Positions 44,297 to 53,483 of a stretch of 63,216 bases of DNA are shown here, piece after piece. Every line of letters starts with the position of its first letter. The stretch's first letter is position 1. The notes under the pieces are model-generated. The model made no database searches. It was not told the DNA's origin and saw only the letters and a list, made by a program, of their open reading frames with translations. The stretch lies in NCBI RefSeq assembly GCF_001904635.1, contig NZ_MRCB01000030.1, forward strand, positions 1-63,216, in the 5' to 3' direction. The translations under genes were made by a program, and so were the position numbers. This stretch comes from Hydrococcus rivularis NIES-593 (GTDB lineage Bacteria > Cyanobacteriota > Cyanobacteriia > Cyanobacteriales > Microcystaceae).

Positions 44297-44615
44297 ACTC
44301 AAACAGAGACACACCCGCTAAACTAACATTTAGTTGTGGTGTCTTCTGTCAAAAGAAAACAATAAGGAGACACCCAGCTAGTTTTTCACCTTCCCCAATC
44401 GTAAGGGAAAATGAAAATTTTATTTAAGAGTCCGTTACTCAAAAGCACGGGAGGGGATGAATTAGGGGAGATAATTCAGGGTGGACTTAGTGGTGAAAAG
44501 TAAACTCATTGGCAGATGCTGATTAGTAAGGGTAAAAAATAAAAATTCATCCACTAATTCAGGCTCCCCAGAAGTTTGTCTACTTTTTTAGGTACGATCG
44601 AATCGGGGAGATTTT
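44297..44615. other. gap after the array with hairpin
   Basis: A bulged hairpin CAGAGACACACC / GGTGTCTTCTG with inner CTAAA/TTTAG lies at about 44303-44349, a probable 3' end structure of the array. The rest contains the 30-codon frame listed separately. Confidence 0.5.
44411..44503 (+). CDS. possible 30-aa peptide with GG motif
   Basis: ATG 44411 with TAAGGGAAA before it; reads MKILFKSPLLKSTGGDELGE then IIQGGLSGEK. DELGEIIQGG resembles the end of a classical double-glycine leader (Ile at -4), but only five residues follow it. Either a very small peptide gene, a decayed precursor, or chance. Too short for confidence. Confidence 0.3.
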   Translation: MKILFKSPLLKSTGGDELGEIIQGGLSGEK

Positions 44616-45389
44616 GTGTTTATTATGGCTAACGATCTGACAGCATCAATCGAACTCATAGAGATTGTCGATCACCTCAAAAAAAATATCCAGCTTAAAG
44701 AAGCCTGCAATAAAATTCTTTATCAAAGGATCGTTAATCGGGCTGCACGAGAGCGAAATCTAGTGGTTACGCCAGAAGAGATTCAAGCCGAGGCGAACCG
44801 CCAACGTCGCGAAAAGCGTTTGGAGAAAGCTGCTGACACCTTTGCGTGGCTGACGGAAGAAAAAATTACCCCCGAAGATTGGGAAGCCGGAATTCGCGAT
44901 CGCATTCTTACTAAAAAGTTAGCAGAATCTCTTTTCTCAAAGGAAGTCGAGAAACTTTTTGCCCAAAATCGTCTGAATTTCGAGCAGGTTTTACTCTATC
45001 AGCTCGTCGTTCCCTACGAAAGACTTGCCTGGGAAATCTTTTATCAAATTGAAGAGGAGGAAATGAGCTTTTATCAAGCAGCTCATCTCTATGACATAGA
45101 CGAAAGACGCAGGCATCAGTGCGGTTATGAAGGAAAGCTCTATCGTTGGAGCCTCAAACCCGATCTTGCTGCTGTCATATTCAATGCTCGTGCCAGAGAA
45201 GTCATTAACCCCATAAAAACCGAGCAAGGATATCACTTACTCTTAGTAGAAGAATTCATTCCTGCCGAACTAACCCCTGAAATCTATCAAGAAATCATCG
45301 ACAAGATGTTTGCAGAATGGTTGGCGAGCGAATTAAACTATCTACTTCATAATTCTTCTGAGCAACAATACGCTACTCAAGCCCAATAA
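44616..45389 (+). CDS. SurA/parvulin-type peptidyl-prolyl isomerase
   Basis: 257 aa with a SurA-N-like helical half (CNKILYQRIVNRAARERNLVVTPEEIQAEANRQRREKR) and a parvulin-like end (GYEGKLYRWSLKPDLAAVIFNARA, then VINPIKTEQGYHLLLVEEF). No signal peptide, so probably cytosolic, handling peptides before export. Such proteins recur in cyanobacterial bacteriocin loci next to C39 ABC transporters and HlyD proteins, which are absent here. GTG 44616 fits the GGGGAG upstream; ATG 44625 is an alternative. Its end overlaps the convergent PEP-CTERM gene by 48 bases. Confidence 0.8.
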   Translation: MFIMANDLTASIELIEIVDHLKKNIQLKEACNKILYQRIVNRAARERNLVVTPEEIQAEANRQRREKRLEKAADTFAWLTEEKITPEDWEAGIRDRILTKKLAESLFSKEVEKLFAQNRLNFEQVLLYQLVVPYERLAWEIFYQIEEEEMSFYQAAHLYDIDERRRHQCGYEGKLYRWSLKPDLAAVIFNARAREVINPIKTEQGYHLLLVEEFIPAELTPEIYQEIIDKMFAEWLASELNYLLHNSSEQQYATQAQ

Positions 45390-46202
45390 GCCTATTAAAG
45401 CAAACTGATTTGAGGGCTCGGGCACTTTCACGCAAATATTTAACTTTTTAGAAGACTCACCACAGGATTTGTTCCTCGTTACAGCTACTAAAGTGAGTTG
45501 GGTACTTTCTGGAAAGTAACGTTGAAATGACCCTTGAACTAAAACTTGATAAGATTCTTGAATCCCTCCTAAAAAGGGCAATTCAGATACTTGATTCAAT
45601 CTGAAGTTATTTCCCGGTGTGAGGCTAAAAAAATCAGAATCGCTAATTTCGGTTAAATCCGTATTTAAATTAGCAAAAAGGTTAAAAGAGTCGAAAGCTT
45701 TCAGGTTAAGGCTGTCGATTAAAAGAATAGATATATCTGCATACGTACTAGCAGCTTCATCTTGTCCTCGCTCGATCGCGTTAACTAAGCCTAAAAGAGC
45801 AGTAAAATCAAAGCTAAATTGCCGATCTGCTGCTATAAAGAATTGACCGACAAATCTGGATGATATTTTTAAATCTCCCAAGTAATCGCTACCCGATCCC
45901 AAAACTTGAGATTGAATATTCGATTGTGCAAAAACTAGGGAATTTTCCGCCTTAAAAATACTATCGACATCAAGCTTGGCTTGGACCGCTCCTTTCCCCT
46001 TATCAGAAATGGTTTTTGAGTTAAAATCCTCATAAAAAACCCCAATATCTTGAGGAATTTGATTAAAATTATCGAGTTTTAAATAAGTTTGAGAAGCGCT
46101 AAAAATAGCAGCATAACCGGGCAATGTAGCGACAGTAGAGCCAGTTACGATTGAAGCAAAAAACAACAATAATTGTTGGTTTATTTTCAAGCGATTTCTC
46201 AT
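45342..46202 (-). CDS. PEP-CTERM domain exported protein
   Basis: 286 aa. N-terminal signal sequence (LLLFFASIVTGSTVATLPGYA) and C-terminal sorting signal VPEPSNQFALIGLLGLSSVLLLRR: PEP box, hydrophobic helix and basic tail. The mature domain (40-260) is beta-rich and Ser/Asp/Asn-rich with no recognised fold. PEP-CTERM proteins are processed by exosortase and belong to extracellular matrix or outer layers. No exosortase in the window. Sits beside the exported-peptide array, convergent with the isomerase. Confidence 0.8.
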   Translation of the reverse strand: MRNRLKINQQLLLFFASIVTGSTVATLPGYAAIFSASQTYLKLDNFNQIPQDIGVFYEDFNSKTISDKGKGAVQAKLDVDSIFKAENSLVFAQSNIQSQVLGSGSDYLGDLKISSRFVGQFFIAADRQFSFDFTALLGLVNAIERGQDEAASTYADISILLIDSLNLKAFDSFNLFANLNTDLTEISDSDFFSLTPGNNFRLNQVSELPFLGGIQESYQVLVQGSFQRYFPESTQLTLVAVTRNKSCGESSKKLNICVKVPEPSNQFALIGLLGLSSVLLLRRIMK

Positions 46203-46477
46203 GGGTTTTTCTTGAAAGATAATACCATCCTAGATATTTAGAGCTTTCCAAACATGAAGCCTCAGTAAAAATGCAGTTGTTCTTTATGAAGCTCGTGTAA
46301 ACTTTTCAGGAAAACCGCTGGGCGTACCGAGCGCTATCTCAGTTTTTTTTACTCGTCCGAATGCTCCTCGATCTCACGATACTTATTTTTTGTAAATTTC
46401 TAGAGAATTTCTTAACGATGACTCGATCGCGCCCGGCGAGCCTAACAATAGATTAGTCGGTCACGAAAAGCAATGAT

Positions 46478-47560
46478 ATGGGCGAGCGAAAACGAATAGG
46501 GATTCTCACCAGCGGAGGCGATTGCGCTGGTTTAAATGCCGTTATTAGAGCCGTTACCCGCTGTGCTGTTGACGTTCACGGATGGGAAGTGCTCGGGATT
46601 TGTAGGGCAACTCAGGGCTTGATGAGTCGTCCTCCGCAGGTAATGCGCCTAGAACCACACAAAGTCGATCCCATCCTCATGATGGGAGGTACGATCTTGG
46701 GCACGACAAACAAAGGCGATCCCTTTGCCTTTTCCATGCCCGACGGTAGCGTGCGCGATCGCTCTCCAGAGATTATCGAAGGCTATCATTTGCTAGACTT
46801 AGATGCCCTCATTGGCATTGGCGGCGACGGCAGTTTAGCCATTCTTCGCAAACTAGCACAACAGGGAGGCATCAAACTCGTCGGCATTCCCAAAACCATC
46901 GACAACGATGTCGGCATAACCGAACGATCCATTGGCTTTGATACCGCCGTCAATATTGCCACAGAAGCGATCGATCGCCTGCACTTCACGGCGGCAAGTC
47001 ACGATCGCGTCATGATCGTCGAAGTCATGGGACGCGATGCCGGACATATTGCTCTCAACGCCGGCATCGCGGGCGGCGCTCACATTATTCTGATCCCAGA
47101 AATTGCTTATAAGATAGAAAATGTCTGCCGCTATGTCAAAAAACGCCAAGCCCAAGGACTAGATTACTCCATTGTCGTCGTTTCAGAAGCAGTTTGTACG
47201 GAGGCGGGAGAGACGATCGAGCAGACCAAGTCATTGGGCGAATGTCGATTGGGAGGAATCGGTCAGTATCTAGCCGATCGCATTGCCAAAGGAACGGGTG
47301 CGGAAACCAGAGTCACCGTTTTAGGACATACTCAGCGAGGCGGCATCGCTTCTCCCCTCGATAGAATCTTAGCCTCTTCTTTTGGGGTTGCTGCTGTAGA
47401 ACTCATCGCCGAGGGCAAGTACGACCATATCGTGACTTGGCAAAACCGACAAATCATAAGCGTGCCAATCGCACAAGCCATTCAAAATTACCGGGTTGTC
47501 GATCCCGAAGATACTTTAGTTAAAACAGCGAGAGGCTTAGGCATTTGTTTGGGCGATTAA
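46478..47560 (+). CDS. pfkA: 6-phosphofructokinase
   Basis: Phosphorylates fructose-6-phosphate in glycolysis. Motifs: GILTSGGDCAGLNAVIRAV (8-26), phosphate-donor site IGGDGSLA near 107, catalytic GIPKTIDNDVG near 129, and MGRDAGHIALNAGIAGGAHIILIPE. The GGDGS glycine points to ATP as donor, while the Lys in PKTIDND is shared with the PPi-type and group III enzymes; donor use therefore should not be assumed. Length 360 aa is usual for cyanobacteria. Confidence 0.93.
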   Translation: MGERKRIGILTSGGDCAGLNAVIRAVTRCAVDVHGWEVLGICRATQGLMSRPPQVMRLEPHKVDPILMMGGTILGTTNKGDPFAFSMPDGSVRDRSPEIIEGYHLLDLDALIGIGGDGSLAILRKLAQQGGIKLVGIPKTIDNDVGITERSIGFDTAVNIATEAIDRLHFTAASHDRVMIVEVMGRDAGHIALNAGIAGGAHIILIPEIAYKIENVCRYVKKRQAQGLDYSIVVVSEAVCTEAGETIEQTKSLGECRLGGIGQYLADRIAKGTGAETRVTVLGHTQRGGIASPLDRILASSFGVAAVELIAEGKYDHIVTWQNRQIISVPIAQAIQNYRVVDPEDTLVKTARGLGICLGD

Positions 47561-47561
47561 C

Positions 47562-47649
47562 AATCGGCTTGTCCCTTACGAAGTAGCTCCCAGGCACAAC
47601 CACCATGAACGTAAAACCCGAATGGTATGATTAATGAGCCGATTTTTTT
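47562..47649 (+). terminator. possible terminator after pfkA
   Basis: AATCGGCT (47562-47569) and AGCCGATT (47637-47644), followed by TTTTT. The loop of 67 bases is long, so this may be two unrelated words. Confidence 0.3.
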
Positions 47650-47676
47650 CATCTGTTCGATTCAACTCATCCTGTC

Positions 47677-48717
47677 ATGACTGCGACTCCTCCTTCTCCC
47701 GACGAAATTGTTGCTGCCTTAGAAACTCCGGTAGACTTTGACTTTCAGCTACCCGATCCGGAAGATGAGGAGATACAAGAAGCTGAGTTTCAACAGCAGT
47801 TGGATGCGATTTGGAAACTCTGCGATCGCTTCGATCTGCAAACCGACATTTGGCGAGGACGGATTTTACGGGCAGTGCGCGATCGCGAGAAAAAAGGCGG
47901 CGACGGACGGGGGACGGGGTTTCTCAATTGGTTAAAGGCGCGAGAAATTACCAAAAGTCAGGCATATGCCTTAATTCAACTAGCCAATAGTGCCGATACT
48001 CTCTTGGCAGAAGGAACGCTAGATCCTAAGTCGATTAATAACTTTAGCAAGCGTGCCTTTTTAGAAACGGCGAAATCTGCCCCAGAGGTACAAAGACTGA
48101 TCGGCGAAGCCGCACAAAAAGGCGATCGTATTACTCGTCGAGAAGTGAAGCAACTTTCCGATGAATGGACGGCGATGAGTTCGGAATTATTACCAGAGGA
48201 AGTCAAGGAGAAAGCCGCGCAAGGATCGCTTCCTCCTCGACACCTCGCCCCTCTCGTCAAAGAGATGGAAAAGTTACCCGATATTCATCTCAAACCCATT
48301 CAAAAAGAAATTGCCGAGAGTCCCGATCTCGATACAGTCAAGCATATGACTTCATCGGCAAGAAGTTTAGCCAAATATCTCGATGCGGCGGCACAAGTCC
48401 AAACCCTGAAAAACTCTCCTATCGATTTGGAAATGGCACTAGAAGAGGCGTTGCGGCTAGATTGCTTGAATACAACAGCCGACTTAGTCAAACAGGCAAC
48501 CCAACTCGAACAAACGGTAGCCAAACTCTACACGACTTGGAAGCGTCTCGGCAGCCTCTCAGACCGATTATACGTAGATACGGGAGCAAGCAATCCAAAT
48601 TTGCGATCGCTCCTTACTACCCTAGAAGTCCTCACTAGCGAAGTCATTGAAGTCTCATTAGACGAAGCCGGCGATCGCGCGGTACGTCTGAGAATAATGA
48701 CACAAGGAAATTCTTAA
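47677..48717 (+). CDS. conserved hypothetical protein
   Basis: 346 aa, all-helical and acidic; no recognised domain. N-terminus Pro/Asp/Glu-rich; then IWKLCDRFDLQTDIWRGRILRAVRDREKKGGDGRG and FLNWLKAREITKSQAYALIQLANSADTLL, a helix-turn-helix-like arrangement similar to plasmid-partition or DNA-binding proteins; then KGDRITRREVKQLSDEWTAM and a long helical C-terminus. Cytosolic by composition. It precedes purL on the same strand with a hairpin between. I would class it as a possible DNA-binding protein, at low certainty. Confidence 0.65.
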   Translation: MTATPPSPDEIVAALETPVDFDFQLPDPEDEEIQEAEFQQQLDAIWKLCDRFDLQTDIWRGRILRAVRDREKKGGDGRGTGFLNWLKAREITKSQAYALIQLANSADTLLAEGTLDPKSINNFSKRAFLETAKSAPEVQRLIGEAAQKGDRITRREVKQLSDEWTAMSSELLPEEVKEKAAQGSLPPRHLAPLVKEMEKLPDIHLKPIQKEIAESPDLDTVKHMTSSARSLAKYLDAAAQVQTLKNSPIDLEMALEEALRLDCLNTTADLVKQATQLEQTVAKLYTTWKRLGSLSDRLYVDTGASNPNLRSLLTTLEVLTSEVIEVSLDEAGDRAVRLRIMTQGNS

Positions 48718-48737
48718 ACCCCTCACCATTTCCTCCT

Positions 48738-48770
48738 CCCGTCGCCTATCTAACGACAAAAGGCGACGGG
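48738..48770 (+). terminator. hairpin between the 346-aa gene and purL
   Basis: CCCGTCGCC / GGCGACGGG, a perfect 9-bp GC-rich stem with a 15-base loop. No U tract. Likely a transcript end or RNA-stabilising structure. Confidence 0.5.
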
Positions 48771-48845
48771 ACAAGGACCTCGGTCTTATCTTGTTAAACT
48801 TCAAAACAGATACAATTAAATCTGTTCCATCAGTCAAAATCTCTC

Positions 48846-51155
48846 ATGTCCGCTCCCTTTTCCGATCGAGAAATCGCCGACGAAGGTATTAAGCCCGAAG
48901 AATACGAAGAAATTGTCAAACGCTTAGGTCGCCATCCCAATAAAGCTGAATTGGGAATGTTTGGCGTAATGTGGTCGGAACACTGTTGCTACAAAAATTC
49001 CCGACCCCTATTGAAGCAATTTCCCACAACGGGCGAACGCATTCTCGTCGGACCCGGAGAAAATGCAGGCGTAGTAGACTTAGGAGACGGACTCAGATTA
49101 GCTTTCAAGATTGAATCCCACAATCACCCCTCCGCCGTCGAACCCTTCCAAGGCGCAGCAACCGGAGTCGGCGGCATTCTCAGAGATATCTTTACCATGG
49201 GGGCGCGCCCCATTGCGATTTTGAACTCCTTACGCTTTGGTTCCCTAGACGATGCCAAAACTCGCAGACTATTTGCTGGCGTAGTTGAAGGGATAGCACA
49301 CTATGGTAACTGCGTGGGAGTTCCCACTGTTGGCGGCGAAGTTTATTTCGATCCCGCTTACTCTGGCAATCCCCTTGTCAATGCCATGGCACTCGGATTG
49401 ATGGAAACGCCGGAAATCATCAAATCTGGCGCGTCAGGTGTTGGCAATCCGGTTTTATACGTCGGTTCTACTACGGGTAGGGACGGCATGGGAGGGGCTA
49501 GCTTCGCCAGTGCGGAACTATCAGATCGGTCTATCGACGATCGCCCTGCGGTACAAGTCGGCGATCCTTTCCTGGAAAAATCCCTCATCGAAGCTTGTTT
49601 GGAAGCTTTTAAAACAGGTGCAGTCGTTGCCGCACAAGATATGGGTGCGGCAGGAATTACCTGTTCTACCTCGGAAATGGCAGCCAAAGGCGGCGTAGGT
49701 ATCGAACTGGATTTGGATAAAATCCCCGTCCGAGAAACGGGTATGATTCCCTATGAATATCTCCTCTCGGAATCCCAGGAAAGAATGCTTTTCGTAGCCC
49801 ACAAAGGACGAGAGGGGGAGTTAATCGATATTTTCCACCGCTGGGGACTGCATGCTGTCGTCGCGGGAATCGTGATAGAAGAACCGATTGTCCGCATTCT
49901 TTTTAAAGGAGAGGTCGCTGCCGAAATCCCAGCAACCGCTTTGGCAGAAAATACTCCTATCTACCATCGGGAACTCTTACAAGAACCGCCAGAATATGCC
50001 AGAAAAGCTTGGGAGTGGACGGCGGATTCTCTTCCTCCCTGTAACGCCCAAGGAATTGTCTCCAATTGGAGACAAAAATCTTGGAATGAGATTTTATTGC
50101 AACTGCTAGATACTCCTACCATTGCCTCGAAACGTCGGGTATATCGGCAATACGACCATCAAGTTCAGAATAATACCGTTATCGTTCCTGGCGGCGCAGA
50201 TGCGGCAGTTATCCGAGTTCGTCCCGTCGATGGGAAACCGGATGCGTCAAGAATTGGCGTGGCAGCTACAACGGATTGTAACGCCCGCTATGTCTATCTC
50301 GATCCCTTTGAGGGAGCAAAAGCGGCTGTAGCAGAAGCCGCCCGAAATCTAAGCTGCGTCGGTGCCGAACCGCTAGCCGTTACGGATAACCTCAATTTCG
50401 GCAGCCCAGAAAATCCCATCGGCTACTGGCAGTTAGCCTCGGCTTGTCGAGGAATTTCTGAAGCTTGTCGAGAACTAAAAACGCCAGTTACAGGGGGAAA
50501 TGTCTCTCTCTACAACGAAACCTTGGATTCAGACGGAAAACCCCAACCGATCTATCCTACTCCCGTTATTGGCATGGTAGGACTCATCCCCGACATTACC
50601 AAGGTCTGCGGGCAAGGGTGGAAGGCACAAGGAGATTCGATCTATTTATTAGGAGTCTGGAATTTATCGCTAGGAGGTTCGGAATATTTAGCAACCGTCC
50701 ATGGAATCGTTGCTGGCCAGCCGCCCGTGGTGGATTTTGAGCTAGAACGTCGCGTCCAGGAAGCTTGTCGTTATGGAATTCGTCAAGGATGGATAAATTC
50801 GGCGCACGATTGTGCCGAAGGCGGTCTAGCCGTGGCGCTGGCGGAATGTTGTATTAGCGGTCGATTGGGGGCAGACATTCATCTCCCAGAAAGCGATCGC
50901 CGATTTGATGAAATTTTATTTGGAGAAGCGGCTAGTAGAATTGTGGTTTCGGTCAATCCTCAATGTAAAGACGGATGGGAGTCCTATCTGAACGAACAGT
51001 TGGGCAATAATTGGCAGCAAATTGGCGTGGTAACGAGCCAAGACAATAATTTTAGGGTTACTACGGATGATAACCATCGGGCGATCGACGTTACAATTAG
51101 TAACATGATGGAATGTTGGGCTACTGCTATAGAGCGTCGCTTAAAACAGATTTAA
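48846..51155 (+). CDS. purL: phosphoribosylformylglycinamidine synthase subunit
   Basis: Small-type PurL: ATP-dependent conversion of FGAR to FGAM, working with PurQ and PurS (not in the window). 769 aa with [17 protein letters not shown] near the start, the ligand-binding [22 protein letters not shown] (94-115) and a second half repeating the AIRS-kinase-like fold ([32 protein letters not shown]). Length fits the Bacillus-type enzyme. purF follows after 180 bases. Confidence 0.96.
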   Translation: MSAPFSDREIADEGIKPEEYEEIVKRLGRHPNKAELGMFGVMWSEHCCYKNSRPLLKQFPTTGERILVGPGENAGVVDLGDGLRLAFKIESHNHPSAVEPFQGAATGVGGILRDIFTMGARPIAILNSLRFGSLDDAKTRRLFAGVVEGIAHYGNCVGVPTVGGEVYFDPAYSGNPLVNAMALGLMETPEIIKSGASGVGNPVLYVGSTTGRDGMGGASFASAELSDRSIDDRPAVQVGDPFLEKSLIEACLEAFKTGAVVAAQDMGAAGITCSTSEMAAKGGVGIELDLDKIPVRETGMIPYEYLLSESQERMLFVAHKGREGELIDIFHRWGLHAVVAGIVIEEPIVRILFKGEVAAEIPATALAENTPIYHRELLQEPPEYARKAWEWTADSLPPCNAQGIVSNWRQKSWNEILLQLLDTPTIASKRRVYRQYDHQVQNNTVIVPGGADAAVIRVRPVDGKPDASRIGVAATTDCNARYVYLDPFEGAKAAVAEAARNLSCVGAEPLAVTDNLNFGSPENPIGYWQLASACRGISEACRELKTPVTGGNVSLYNETLDSDGKPQPIYPTPVIGMVGLIPDITKVCGQGWKAQGDSIYLLGVWNLSLGGSEYLATVHGIVAGQPPVVDFELERRVQEACRYGIRQGWINSAHDCAEGGLAVALAECCISGRLGADIHLPESDRRFDEILFGEAASRIVVSVNPQCKDGWESYLNEQLGNNWQQIGVVTSQDNNFRVTTDDNHRAIDVTISNMMECWATAIERRLKQI

Positions 51156-51334
51156 GCCAGCGGCGATTTATTAAAAAAACTGATACTAAATCCCTCAAAA
51201 TCTTGACTATATTCCTGCTAAGGTAGGGTTAAAGAAATGTTAAGCGAGCTGAATCATTTATCGATGGCTTGCTAGTTGCTCTCTATTCCAATTGCCCAAC
51301 GATTGACTGCCATTACCAGGAGCTAAACTATCAG

Positions 51335-52825
51335 ATGATCGCCCAAGAACTTCCTAACCCTGACGAATCTCTTTCTAGCGCTCATTGTTGCGAAAGTCAG
51401 CCCGCCGATAAACCCGAGGAAGCTTGCGGAGTATTCGGCGTCTATGCGCCAGAAGAAGAGGTTGCTAAGCTAACTTATTTTGGTTTATATGCGCTACAGC
51501 ACAGAGGACAAGAATCGGCAGGCATCGCTACTTTTGAGGAAGACCAAGTTCATCTCTATAAAGACATGGGGCTTGTCTCTCAAGTATTTAAGGAATCTAT
51601 CTTAAACAAAATGCCTGGAATCCTGGCAGTAGGACATACTCGCTATTCAACTACGGGTTCGAGCCGCAGGGCAAATGCACAACCCGCCGTCGTTGAGACG
51701 CGCTTGGGTTCGCTTGCCTTGGCACACAATGGTAATCTTGTCAATACTCCAGAGCTGCGCCAGGAGTTAGAAAAGCGCGGGGGTAATTTTAATACAACCA
51801 CAGATTCAGAGATGATTGCCGTCGCGATCGCTCAAGAAGTCGATCGCGGTAAAGAGTGGCTAGAAGCGGCAATTAGTGCGTTTCAATTGTGTTCGGGCGC
51901 GTACAGTTTGGTAATTGGCACGCCTGTTGGGTTAATGGGCGCGCGAGATCCCAACGGCATTCGTCCCTTGGTCGTCGGAACCATTGGCGAAGATCCGGTG
52001 CGTTACGTTTTGTCCTCAGAAACCTGCGGCTTAGATATTATCGGGGCAGACTACCTGCGGGATGTAGAACCTGGGGAATTGGTCTGGATTACCGAAAAGG
52101 GATTGGCTTCTTTCCACTGGTCGCCAAAACCGGAGAGAAAGCTATGTATCTTTGAAATGATTTATTTTGCCAGACCCGATAGCATTATGCACGACGAAAC
52201 CCTCTACACCTATCGGGTGCGATTGGGTCAACAACTAGCCAGAGAGTCTTATGTAGAAGCCGATCTAGTTATGGGAGTGCCCGATTCCGGAGTTCCTGCG
52301 GCGATTGGGTTTTCTCAGGTTTCTGGAATTCCCTACGGCGAAGGCTTGATTAAAAACCGCTATGTCGGCCGCACCTTTATTCAACCGACGCAGCACATGA
52401 GAGAATCCGGCATTCGCATGAAACTCAATCCTCTCAAAGATGTTTTAGCCGGAAAACGAGTGATTATCGTCGATGATTCGATCGTGCGAGGAACGACTAG
52501 CCGCAAAATCGTTAAAGCGTTAAGGGAAGCAGGAGCCAAAGAAGTCCATATGCGAATTTCTTCTCCTCCAGTGACTCACCCCTGCTTTTATGGCATCGAT
52601 ACCGACACGCAAGATCAACTGATTGCGGCAACCAAATCGGTAGAAGAGATCGCTCAACAACTAAGGGTCGATTCGCTTGCTTATCTTAGCTGGAAAGGAA
52701 TGTTAGAAGTCACCGGCGAAGATCCCAATAGTTTTTGTTCGGCTTGTTTTACGGGAGACTATCCGATTCCCGTTCCAGAAAATGTCAAGCGTTCCAAATT
52801 AATTCTAGAAAAGATCGAAGCTTAA
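51335..52825 (+). CDS. purF: amidophosphoribosyltransferase
   Basis: First step of purine synthesis: PRPP plus glutamine to phosphoribosylamine. N-terminal nucleophile glutaminase domain, with C31 in PEEACGVFGVY becoming the mature N-terminus after propeptide removal, then GLYALQHRGQESAGI. The phosphoribosyltransferase half has VIIVDDSIVRGTTSRKIV, the PRPP loop. ATG 51335 has AGGAG upstream and gives a 30-residue propeptide; the TTG 51269 frame is longer by 22 residues and unlikely. Cysteines near the end (C-SACF) fit the Fe-S-containing type. Confidence 0.95.
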   Translation: MIAQELPNPDESLSSAHCCESQPADKPEEACGVFGVYAPEEEVAKLTYFGLYALQHRGQESAGIATFEEDQVHLYKDMGLVSQVFKESILNKMPGILAVGHTRYSTTGSSRRANAQPAVVETRLGSLALAHNGNLVNTPELRQELEKRGGNFNTTTDSEMIAVAIAQEVDRGKEWLEAAISAFQLCSGAYSLVIGTPVGLMGARDPNGIRPLVVGTIGEDPVRYVLSSETCGLDIIGADYLRDVEPGELVWITEKGLASFHWSPKPERKLCIFEMIYFARPDSIMHDETLYTYRVRLGQQLARESYVEADLVMGVPDSGVPAAIGFSQVSGIPYGEGLIKNRYVGRTFIQPTQHMRESGIRMKLNPLKDVLAGKRVIIVDDSIVRGTTSRKIVKALREAGAKEVHMRISSPPVTHPCFYGIDTDTQDQLIAATKSVEEIAQQLRVDSLAYLSWKGMLEVTGEDPNSFCSACFTGDYPIPVPENVKRSKLILEKIEA

Positions 52826-52934
52826 ACGCGGGCAAAGAACCCGACTTTCGAGCGAGAGACGGGTTATCTAACTCCTAAAACTAGCAACTAGGGGAAAGCG
52901 AGTTGTAGAAATGCAGATAGATGGGAAGCTAGCC

Positions 52935-53291
52935 TTAGATATTTTTGGGTGGCTTAGAATTGAAAGATTCGGAATTCGACCAAGCTGCCTCTAGATTTCG
53001 GCGTTGTTCTATTTGAGAGAGAAAGTAACCTGTCATCATGGCTGAGGCAAGAAGATTTGCCAGATTTTCTCGATCTGTCGTAATTTGAACCTGAAAATCT
53101 TCCGAAGGCAACATCCCAACTAGCCCTTGTACATTTTGGGCGATCATTTGTTTAATTTCTGGACTAGCCGATTGAGCAACCCGTTCTAAAACTTCAGGAT
53201 TCTGTCTCTGAAGGTATTGCATCAATGAATTAGATTCCTGTTGTTCGGCTTGCTCTGATTCGGAAGAGAAGAAGTCAAAATTAAAGATCAT
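52935..53291 (-). CDS. DUF760 family protein
   Basis: 118 aa. Recognisable DUF760 pattern: SLMQYLQRQNPEVLERVAQSASPEIKQMIAQNVQGLVGMLP, then ITTDRENLANLLASAMMTGYFLSQIEQRRNLE. Helical, cytosolic, found in cyanobacteria and plastids, function unknown. Start at 53291 (MIFNFDFF) with GGAG before it; the longer frame to 53474 is not supported by the family. Convergent with purF. Confidence 0.8.
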   Translation of the reverse strand: MIFNFDFFSSESEQAEQQESNSLMQYLQRQNPEVLERVAQSASPEIKQMIAQNVQGLVGMLPSEDFQVQITTDRENLANLLASAMMTGYFLSQIEQRRNLEAAWSNSESFNSKPPKNI

Positions 53292-53483
53292 TAGCACTCC
53301 AAGGTAACTGAACTTATATTCCTCTCTATTCTCACTATAACTTTCGCTCGATGAGAATGGAGGGGATTCCCCTTGTTCTATCATGTTAACGCTATTGGCA
53401 CTCAGTCGGGGCAGTGAGGGAGGTGGAAAGATGAAAGAGTGGGTTTGCGATCGCAACCCACTCAACAAAACCATAGAGAAAAA

